Below are positions 5,721 to 10,814 of a DNA stretch of 10,814 bases, one piece after another. Positions within the stretch are counted from its first letter, which is position 1. The number at the start of each line of letters is the position of its first letter. A program made the translations under genes and the position numbers. The stretch is taken from NCBI GenBank assembly GCA_905236955.1, contig CAJOQW010000145.1:1-10814 (forward strand). The letters are read 5' to 3'. Below the pieces are notes generated by a model. It had not been told where the DNA came from. It did not search any database and was given only the letters and a program-made list of their open reading frames with translations. This stretch comes from an uncultured Bacteroidales bacterium. GTDB lineage: Bacteria > Bacteroidota > Bacteroidia > Bacteroidales > UBA932.

Positions 5721-7391
5721 CTACTCCAGTTCAAGTACGGAAGAATGGGAAGAACCTGCCACGGCTTCCTTCCAGAAATCGGTATATCCGGGCTGGGTGA
5801 GACCTTCGGGGGTGCCTTCGTGATACTCGGAGTGCTTGAAGGAACCGTCCTCGTTCTGGGCCTTCACGTTACCGTCGATGAATTTTACCAGCAGAAGCTC
5901 CTCAAGCGCCCTCCATACCGCGAACTGGTCCATGGCGGTGCCGACGGTGTACTTGGTCATGAGCTTGCGCGCCTTGCGGATTTTCTTGCGGGCCACCAGT
6001 TTGGCGAGCTTGCCGTCCATTTCGGGCACGGCGCTGAACATCTGCCTTTGCTCGAATTCGTCAGCGGCGCAACGTGCCACCGGGGCCATGTAGTTGTACA
6101 TCTTGTAGCAGGCGTTGGCGACGCGGCTGCACATCCAGAACTGGGATGTGGGGGAGTAATGAAGGAGGTCTCCGTTGCCTACCCTGAGGCATTCAGGGAC
6201 CGCCTTGGTGCTAGCGTAAATAGGTGTCAGATAAGAAGTTGCAGCGTCATCACAACCAAACCAGATGATGGCTCCAACCTCGTCGGGAAGATAGGGGCGC
6301 GCCTGGGCGACGAACCAGAAGCCGGTCTGCTGGGTGGCTATGGCCCTTTCGTTGACATAGGACTTGCCGTTCCATTTGAACGTCATGGGACGCCAGCGGT
6401 AAGGAAGGGCGTTGCCGCCTGCGCCTATGTCCTGAGTCATGTCCATGGGGGTACCTTCGTAATGGTCCCTCATGACGTCCGCCACGTCTTTCGGGGTGAT
6501 CTTGTGGCCGGGCTTGATCCAAAGGGGCATTTCCCCTGTGATGTCATGCCCGAGGGCATACTCCAGATAGGCGTCGGAATCGAAGTTGCCGCCTCCGAGG
6601 ATGCGGAAGGCGCTCCATACCCTTGCGTCGCAGCCCCTTACCGTGCCGGGGTCGAGCGGGCAGTACGCCTCGCGGAACGAGAATTCTTCGTCTGAGCCTT
6701 GGAAATATCCCTTTTCACGTGCGAAAGAGATGACGTCGGGAGCATAGAGGGTTTCGGGGTCGTCCAGCGGGAACCGGGTGATGCGGGCCTGGTTGGCATG
6801 TGCGCAGATATACCCGTCGGGAATGCGTCGGGCGACCCATACGATGCCCTTGTTGTCCGGTCCTTTGCCGATGAGGTCCATGATCCACGCCTCGTTCTTG
6901 TCGGCTATGCTGAAGGTTTCGCCTTCTGAGGGATACCCGAACTCGTTCGCCAGCGAAACTATGACGCTGATGGCCTCCCTGGCCGTCCTGGACCTTTCGA
7001 GGGCCACGTAGATGAGGGAACCGTAGTCCATGATGCCGGTGGAATCCATGAGTTCCAGGCGGCCTCCCCAGGTGGTTTCGCCGATGGTGACCTGGTTGAC
7101 GTTGATGTTGCCCACGCGCTGGTAAGTCACGGGGGGCTGCGGTATCTGCCCGAGGGGCTTGTAAGTATCCCATTCTATTATCTGCCTCATCGCTCCCGGC
7201 TTCCAGTTGCCGCCTGGCAGGAAATAGAGTTCCCCGAAGAGCCAGTGCGAGTCGGCGGCATACGATACCATGGAGCTTCCGTCGGAACTTGCACCTGGGG
7301 TGATGATGATGTTGGTGCAGGCTTCGGAACGGGTGGTGAGGAAGACAGCGGCAACGGCAGCCGCAGCGAAGAGTATGACTTTGGATCTCAT
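5721..7391 (-). CDS. Secreted C69-family dipeptidase (U34-like, N-terminal cysteine nucleophile)
   Basis: This is a 556-residue protein. An N-terminal signal (MRSKVILFAAAAVAAVFLTT) leads straight to SEA-CTNIIITPGASSDGS, where Cys25 is the expected nucleophile after signal-peptide cleavage, as in N-terminal-nucleophile peptidases of the C69/PepD family. Other family blocks are visible: NINVNQVTIGETTWGG (95-110), FSIADKNEAWIMDLIGKG (160-177) and IPDGYICAHANQARI (190-204). SEAC is not a proper lipobox, so a soluble periplasmic or secreted enzyme is more likely than a lipoprotein. Members cleave dipeptides, some with broad specificity. The gene precedes the polyferredoxin gene by 50 bases without a convincing terminator, so read-through is possible, but a shared function with the redox genes is not evident. 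The ATG at 7391 is preferred because it begins the signal peptide and lies 21 bases after a perfect -7 box. Confidence 0.93.
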   Translation of the reverse strand: MRSKVILFAAAAVAAVFLTTRSEACTNIIITPGASSDGSSMVSYAADSHWLFGELYFLPGGNWKPGAMRQIIEWDTYKPLGQIPQPPVTYQRVGNINVNQVTIGETTWGGRLELMDSTGIMDYGSLIYVALERSRTAREAISVIVSLANEFGYPSEGETFSIADKNEAWIMDLIGKGPDNKGIVWVARRIPDGYICAHANQARITRFPLDDPETLYAPDVISFAREKGYFQGSDEEFSFREAYCPLDPGTVRGCDARVWSAFRILGGGNFDSDAYLEYALGHDITGEMPLWIKPGHKITPKDVADVMRDHYEGTPMDMTQDIGAGGNALPYRWRPMTFKWNGKSYVNERAIATQQTGFWFVAQARPYLPDEVGAIIWFGCDDAATSYLTPIYASTKAVPECLRVGNGDLLHYSPTSQFWMCSRVANACYKMYNYMAPVARCAADEFEQRQMFSAVPEMDGKLAKLVARKKIRKARKLMTKYTVGTAMDQFAVWRALEELLLVKFIDGNVKAQNEDGSFKHSEYHEGTPEGLTQPGYTDFWKEAVAGSSHSSVLELE

Positions 7392-7412
7392 AAGTAGTAT
7401 GTTAGTGAATTA

Positions 7413-7420
7413 CAAATATA
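7413..7420 (-). promoter_or_regulatory. Sigma-A -7 box (TATATTTG) for the dipeptidase gene
   Basis: TATATTTG on the minus strand matches TAnnTTTG exactly and is the same octamer as at the lrp-type promoter. It lies 21 bases before the ATG at 7391. It faces away from the plus-strand box at 7430-7437 with only 9 bases between them, so the two RNA polymerase footprints must overlap. No clear -33 element is seen. Confidence 0.65.
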
Positions 7421-7429
7421 GAAAAAAAG

Positions 7430-7437
7430 TAACTTTG
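7430..7437 (+). promoter_or_regulatory. Sigma-A -7 box (TAACTTTG) for the ZIP transporter gene
   Basis: TAACTTTG is an exact TAnnTTTG match. Only six bases (CATTAT) separate it from the ATG at 7444, so transcription should start within a few bases of the start codon or at it. The mRNA would be leaderless or nearly so. The same layout recurs at 8243. Confidence 0.68.
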
Positions 7438-7443
7438 CATTAT

Positions 7444-8220
7444 ATGGAAATATTCCTTGGTCTGATCATTCCGTTTATAGGCACCACTCTGGGTGCGGCG
7501 ATGGTTTTCGTCATGCGCAAGAACATGCCTTCGTGGGTGGAGAAACTACTCATGGGCTTTGCCGCAGGCGTGATGATTGCCGCATCGGTATGGTCGCTCC
7601 TCATCCCGTCCATGGAGATGGGCGCCGCCGCCGGAACGTTGGAGTGGGTGCCTGCCACGGTGGGTTTCCTCTCCGGTATGGCCTTCCTTCTGCTTCTCGA
7701 CAGCATAACCCCGCACCTGCATCTGGAAACCGACGAACCCGAAGGCCCCCGTTCCAATCTGAAGAAGACAACCATGATGGTGCTGGCCATAACGCTGCAC
7801 AATATCCCCGAAGGCATGGCGGTCGGTGTCATTCTCGCAGGCGCCCTCGGCGGCTCCGCGGGGCTCACCATTGCCGGAGCTTTCGCCCTTTCGATAGGCA
7901 TAGCCATCCAGAATTTCCCCGAAGGAGCCATCGTGTCCATGCCACTGGCTACGGCCGGCCGTTCCAAGTGGAAGGCCTTCTGGCTCGGCACCCTTTCGGG
8001 CGCAGTGGAACCGGTGGCCGGGCTCATAACCATCCTGCTCACGTCGGCCGTTATCGAAATAATGCCATATCTGCTGTCGTTCGCGGCCGGAGCCATGATG
8101 TATGTCGTTGTTGAAGAGCTCATACCCGAGAGCCAGAACGGATACCACAGCAATATAGGCACGGTTGGTGCAGGTATCGGATTCGCCCTTATGATGGTGC
8201 TTGATGTAGTGCTCGGGTAA
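7444..8220 (+). CDS. ZIP-family divalent metal transporter (ZupT/GufA-like)
   Basis: This is a 258-residue inner-membrane protein with about eight hydrophobic segments. It has the paired metal-binding helices of ZIP proteins, HNIPEGMAVG (His119, Asn120, Glu123) and IQNFPEGAIVS (Gln156, Asn157, Glu160). A short HLHLE loop (91-95) lies between the third and fourth helices, and VEELIPES (223-230) sits near the end. Such carriers usually import zinc, and often iron or manganese; the exact metal cannot be read here. The reading frame stays open upstream to 7270, but that extension would run through the divergent dipeptidase start and both promoters. The ATG at 7444 begins the first membrane helix and follows a perfect -7 box, so it is chosen. 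No metal-responsive operator was recognised. Confidence 0.93.
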   Translation: MEIFLGLIIPFIGTTLGAAMVFVMRKNMPSWVEKLLMGFAAGVMIAASVWSLLIPSMEMGAAAGTLEWVPATVGFLSGMAFLLLLDSITPHLHLETDEPEGPRSNLKKTTMMVLAITLHNIPEGMAVGVILAGALGGSAGLTIAGAFALSIGIAIQNFPEGAIVSMPLATAGRSKWKAFWLGTLSGAVEPVAGLITILLTSAVIEIMPYLLSFAAGAMMYVVVEELIPESQNGYHSNIGTVGAGIGFALMMVLDVVLG

Positions 8221-8231
8221 GGACGTTGTCC
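8221..8231. repeat. Short perfect inverted repeat GGAC-GTT-GTCC after the ZIP stop codon
   Basis: Arms GGAC and GTCC flank a three-base centre directly after the TAA at 8218-8220 and end 11 bases before the next -7 box. It is too short, and lacks a T-run, to be a convincing terminator. It could be a small operator in the spacer region of the downstream promoter, or chance. Confidence 0.3.
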
Positions 8232-8242
8232 GAATTATTTGT

Positions 8243-8250
8243 TAACTTTG
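8243..8250 (+). promoter_or_regulatory. Sigma-A -7 box (TAACTTTG) for the small secreted protein/pheS run
   Basis: This octamer is identical to the one at 7430, an exact TAnnTTTG match, with six bases (CAAATT) before the ATG at 8257. Of the 17 bases from octamer to ATG, 14 match the ZIP promoter. It predicts a leaderless or nearly leaderless transcript. No clear -33 box is seen. Confidence 0.68.
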
Positions 8251-8256
8251 CAAATT

Positions 8257-8673
8257 ATGAGAATCAAAGTGCTTTTTACCGCGGCCTTTTTCCTCCTGGC
8301 AGGGGGGCTCGCATCCGCCCAGCAGCAGATGACCCCCGAGCAAAGGGAAAAGCAACTTTATGAAAACATACAGAAGCAGGTGGATTCCTATGCTTCGTCC
8401 CTCGACCTGGAAGACTGGCAGATATTCTATGCCGACTCCATCCTCACCCACAATTTCGGCGAGATGGCAAAGGAATTCGAGGAGCTGTCCAACAACCGCG
8501 TCGGCAACACCGACCTCTACGCCATCATCCAGGACAAGTGGATGGAAGAGAACTACAAGGCATTCGAAAAGATACTTGACAAGGACCAGTGGGCGAAGTA
8601 CCTCAAGCAGGGCGCTTCCCGCGACAAGAAGGCCCGTGACAAAAGGGCTCAGAAAAGAGAAAAGCAGAAATGA
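8257..8673 (+). CDS. Small secreted helical protein of unknown function
   Basis: This is a 138-residue protein not recognised as a named family. A signal peptide (MRIKVLFTAAFFLLAGGLASA, cut before QQQ) is followed by MTPEQREKQLYENIQKQVDSYASSL, a predicted helix. Next comes a Trp/Tyr-bearing middle (LDLEDWQIFYADSILTHNF, 50-68), more amphipathic helices, and a Lys/Arg-rich tail (RDKKARDKRAQKREKQK). The MTPEQ opening recalls Spy/CpxP-type periplasmic helical proteins, but the match is too weak to name it. The chosen ATG starts the signal peptide; an upstream in-frame TTG at 8239 would overlap the -7 box. Its stop overlaps the pheS ATG (ATGA), so the two are probably co-transcribed and coupled, an unusual partner for a tRNA synthetase. 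Confidence 0.82.
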   Translation: MRIKVLFTAAFFLLAGGLASAQQQMTPEQREKQLYENIQKQVDSYASSLDLEDWQIFYADSILTHNFGEMAKEFEELSNNRVGNTDLYAIIQDKWMEENYKAFEKILDKDQWAKYLKQGASRDKKARDKRAQKREKQK

Positions 8674-9707
8674 CAAACGAACAGATACAGAAGGTCATAG
8701 ATGAGCTCAACGCTCTCAAGGCAAACACTCTCAAGCAGGTGGAAGAGGCCCGCGTGCGCTTCCTTGGCAAGAAGGGCGAGATAACCGCCCTCTTCGAGGA
8801 GTTCCGCAGCATCGCTCCCGAATACAAGAAACAGTTCGGACGCCCGCTGAACGAACTCAAGCAGGCAGCCCTGGCCAAGATCGAGGAACTCCGCGAGGTG
8901 GCCGGGAACGAAATTGCCTCCGGTGCGCCTGCCGACGACTTGTCCCTTCCCGGCACATCCTACGAGCTGGGTTCGAGGCATCCTGTGAGCATAGTACGCC
9001 AGCAGATAGTGGACATCTTCCGCAAGTTCGGTTACGACGTGGCCGAAGGGCCCGAGATCGAGGACGACTGGCACGTGTTCGAGGCCCTCAATTTCCCCCC
9101 GAACCACCCTGCAAGGGACATGCAGGACACCTTCTTCGTAAGTGCCGGCCACGACAATCCCATCTTGCTCCGCACACATACTTCGAGCGTGCAGGTGCGC
9201 GCCATGGAGAACATGCAGCTGCCCATCAGGGTCATCTGCCCCGGCAGGGTGTTCCGCAACGAGGCCATCAGCGCCCGCGCCCATTGCATCTTCCATCAGG
9301 TGGAGGGCCTTTACATCGACGAGAACGTCACCTTCGCCGACCTCAAGCAGGCCATCCTCCTCTTTGCCCGCGAGATGTTCGGAGCCGATGCCAAAATCCG
9401 CATGAGGCCTTCGTTCTTCCCGTTCACCGAGCCTTCGTCCGAGGTTGACGTATCGTGCAACATCTGTCACGGAAAGGGCTGCAACATCTGCAAGGGTACG
9501 GGTTGGCTGGAAATACTGGGTTGCGGCATGGTTGATCCCAACGTGCTGGAAGCCAACGGAATAGACAGCAAGAAATACAGCGGTTTCGCCTTCGGCATGG
9601 GCATAGAGCGCATTGCGATGCTCAAGTGGCAGGTGAACGACCTGCGCCATTATTTCGAGAACGACCTCCGCTTCCTTCACGAGTTCGACTCCGCACTCGA
9701 GGTTTAA
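8670..9707 (+). CDS. pheS: Phenylalanyl-tRNA synthetase alpha subunit
   Basis: This is a 345-residue class II synthetase subunit that, with PheT as alpha2beta2, charges tRNA-Phe in the cytoplasm. An N-terminal coiled-coil arm (about 1-85) contacts tRNA. The catalytic core has SRHPVSIVRQQIVDIF (motif 1 region, 102-117), PGRVFRNE with the HCIFHQVEGL strand (motif 2, 191-214; Arg196 for ATP) and GFAFGMGIERIAML (motif 3, 305-318; Arg314). Ala307 in the FAF stretch lies in the Phe-specificity pocket. Between motifs 2 and 3 an insert, CNICHGKGCNIC (Cys263/266/271/274), replaces the short loop of the E. coli protein and looks like a zinc knuckle, as I recall from other Bacteroidota enzymes. pheT is not adjacent. 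The start is set by the ATGA overlap with the preceding stop. Confidence 0.97.
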   Translation: MTNEQIQKVIDELNALKANTLKQVEEARVRFLGKKGEITALFEEFRSIAPEYKKQFGRPLNELKQAALAKIEELREVAGNEIASGAPADDLSLPGTSYELGSRHPVSIVRQQIVDIFRKFGYDVAEGPEIEDDWHVFEALNFPPNHPARDMQDTFFVSAGHDNPILLRTHTSSVQVRAMENMQLPIRVICPGRVFRNEAISARAHCIFHQVEGLYIDENVTFADLKQAILLFAREMFGADAKIRMRPSFFPFTEPSSEVDVSCNICHGKGCNICKGTGWLEILGCGMVDPNVLEANGIDSKKYSGFAFGMGIERIAMLKWQVNDLRHYFENDLRFLHEFDSALEV

Positions 9708-9711
9708 CCTC
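9699..9711. repeat. 13-bp palindrome spanning the pheS stop codon
   Basis: GAGGTT-T-AACCTC is a perfect palindrome that contains the pheS TAA and ends two bases before the next ATG at 9713. As RNA it could form a five-base stem with a UUA loop across the junction. It might influence reinitiation at the lipoprotein gene, or be chance within coding sequence. Confidence 0.35.
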
Positions 9712-9712
9712 A

Positions 9713-10792
9713 ATGAAAGCCGGTTTCCATATAATGCTGGCCTTCCTGGCCATCGGCATCGCCGTGTCCGCCTGCAAGGGGCGGGGCCAGGCCGGGTATG
9801 CCGATGTCGTTACCGAAGAGGTCCCTTCTCGGGAAGACCGCGCTTTGCGGCGGCACCGTCGCGACAGCATTCGGGCGGAACACTCCCGTGAACGCGACAG
9901 GACTACGCTCGTCGATACCCTGGAATACAACGCTATACTCGACTCGCTGGCCGCCGGGGATACCACCGGCAGATGGCCGGTGAAGGGCGCTCCCTATCCC
10001 TATAAGGGTGCGATCCTTCCTTACCACAGGATCGTGGCTTATTATGGGAATCTGTATTCCAAGCGTATGGGCGTGCTCGGGGAATACGCTCCCGACACCC
10101 TTTGGCGGATGCTGCGCAGCGAAGTCTCCGCCTGGGAAAAGGCAGATCCTTCCATGCCGGTCATACCCGCCATCCATTACATCGCCTCCACGGCGCAGGG
10201 CTCGCCAGGCCGTGACAAGATGTACCGCATGCGCATGCCAGCCATGCAGATCGATTCCGCCCTGGCCATAGCGGCCATGGGCGATGCCATAGTCTTCCTG
10301 GACGTACAGGTGGCTCACAGTACGGTGCAGAAAGAGGTGCCGGTGCTGGAAGAATACCTCAAACTCCCCCATGTCCATCTGGCCGTCGATCCCGAGTTCG
10401 CCATGCATAACGGAGTGGTTCCCGGCAAGAAGATAGGCACGCTGGATGCCGCGCAGGTAAACTGGTGCGCAGAGTATCTTCAGAAGTTGGTGCAGGAATA
10501 TCATCTGCCTCCTAAAATCCTTGTGGTCCACCGCTTTACGGAGGGCATGGTGACGAATGCCACTGCTATCAGGCCCCTTCCCGAGGTGCAGATAGTGATG
10601 GATATGGACGGTTGGGGCTCCCCGGCGCTCAAGAAGAACACCTACCGCCAGTGCATCTACAAGGCGCCGGTGCAGTTCGCCGGGTTCAAGCTGTTTTACA
10701 AGAACGACCTGCGCAACCCTCCGCACAGGATGCTCACACCCGAAGAAGTCCTCGGCCTCACCCCCAGGCCGGTGTATATCCAGTATCAGTAA
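9713..10792 (+). CDS. Lipoprotein of unknown function with a probable TIM-barrel-like domain
   Basis: This is a 359-residue protein. The signal sequence MKAGFHIMLAFLAIGIAVSAC ends in a lipobox (VSA-Cys21), so it should be lipidated. A charged linker follows (about 22-70, Arg/Glu-rich), then a globular domain. Repeated strand-helix units end in acidic or His residues: RIVAYYGNLY, VIPAIHYIAST, IVFLDVQVAHS, HVHLAVDPEF, KILVVHRFTE and VQIVMDMDGWG. This is the pattern of a TIM barrel with catalytic-looking residues at strand ends. From memory it resembles uncharacterised actinobacterial proteins with the same LYG..GVLGE and LDPEW-like motifs; no function is known to me. The long in-frame extension back to 9626 lies within pheS and lacks a signal, so the ATG at 9713, 5 bases after the pheS stop, is chosen. 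Lipoprotein status is firm; fold is inferred. Confidence 0.85.
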   Translation: MKAGFHIMLAFLAIGIAVSACKGRGQAGYADVVTEEVPSREDRALRRHRRDSIRAEHSRERDRTTLVDTLEYNAILDSLAAGDTTGRWPVKGAPYPYKGAILPYHRIVAYYGNLYSKRMGVLGEYAPDTLWRMLRSEVSAWEKADPSMPVIPAIHYIASTAQGSPGRDKMYRMRMPAMQIDSALAIAAMGDAIVFLDVQVAHSTVQKEVPVLEEYLKLPHVHLAVDPEFAMHNGVVPGKKIGTLDAAQVNWCAEYLQKLVQEYHLPPKILVVHRFTEGMVTNATAIRPLPEVQIVMDMDGWGSPALKKNTYRQCIYKAPVQFAGFKLFYKNDLRNPPHRMLTPEEVLGLTPRPVYIQYQ

Positions 10793-10814
10793 AGTATTCC
10801 GTCCCACTTGTACC

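Noticed and set aside
5745..6695. A 316-codon open frame on the plus strand opposite the dipeptidase
   Set aside because: It is a shadow of a firmly identified C69 peptidase; its translation has no recognisable features.
7270..7443. An N-terminal extension of the ZIP transporter frame
   Set aside because: It overlaps the divergent dipeptidase start and both -7 boxes, and the ATG at 7444 directly begins the first membrane helix.
9626..9712. An upstream start for the lipoprotein frame inside pheS
   Set aside because: It would bury the signal peptide and lipobox behind 29 Arg/Pro-rich residues; the ATG at 9713 gives a normal lipoprotein.
8649..9713. A 354-codon open frame on the minus strand opposite pheS
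   Set aside because: It is antisense to a well-identified gene, with low-complexity composition, no domain and no promoter.
9710..10807. A 365-codon open frame on the minus strand opposite the lipoprotein gene
   Set aside because: The plus strand has a clear lipobox protein with a structured sequence; the minus frame is His/Gly/Arg-rich with no signal or family motif.

Overview
The window looks like chromosomal DNA of a moderately G+C-rich member of the Bacteroidota, probably order Bacteroidales. The reasons are four exact copies of the Bacteroidota sigma-A -7 octamer (TAnnTTTG) just upstream of genes, few Shine-Dalgarno sites, a PheS with a four-cysteine knuckle, and many signal-peptide, lipoprotein and outer-membrane products. 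Genus cannot be fixed from the sequence; Ile ATA codons are common beside ATC. No mobile element, CRISPR array, tRNA or rRNA was seen, and no gap between genes exceeds about 100 bases.

Left part, minus strand (2268 to 1): a methionine cassette reading lrp/asnC-type regulator, then metY (O-acetylhomoserine sulfhydrylase), then metX (homoserine O-acetyltransferase, cut by the window edge). Both junctions are 4-base ATGA stop/start overlaps, so the regulator and two enzymes are probably translationally coupled. The lrp promoter lies inside a roughly 56-bp near-perfect AT-rich palindrome, which suggests tight autoregulation. There is no room for a SAM riboswitch.

Middle part, minus strand (7391 to 2289): four genes for exported or membrane products. 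They are a C69-family dipeptidase, a polytopic NapH-type iron-sulfur protein fused to a NapG-like ferredoxin through an internal Tat-like segment, a Tat-signal aldo/keto reductase with a C-terminal two-cluster ferredoxin domain, and a small beta-barrel protein. The last three are separated by 4 and 0 bases. The middle two suggest a membrane electron-transfer chain, perhaps quinol to clusters to an extracytoplasmic carbonyl reductase. This is the least standard system in the window.

Right part, plus strand (7444 to 10792): a ZIP-family metal transporter, a small secreted helical protein of unknown function, pheS, and a lipoprotein of unknown function. The last three are tightly packed (an ATGA overlap, then 5 bases). 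The ZIP gene and the dipeptidase are divergent, and their core promoters overlap. The ZIP gene and the small secreted protein share the same arrangement, TAACTTTGCA with the ATG six bases after the octamer, which predicts leaderless or nearly leaderless mRNAs.
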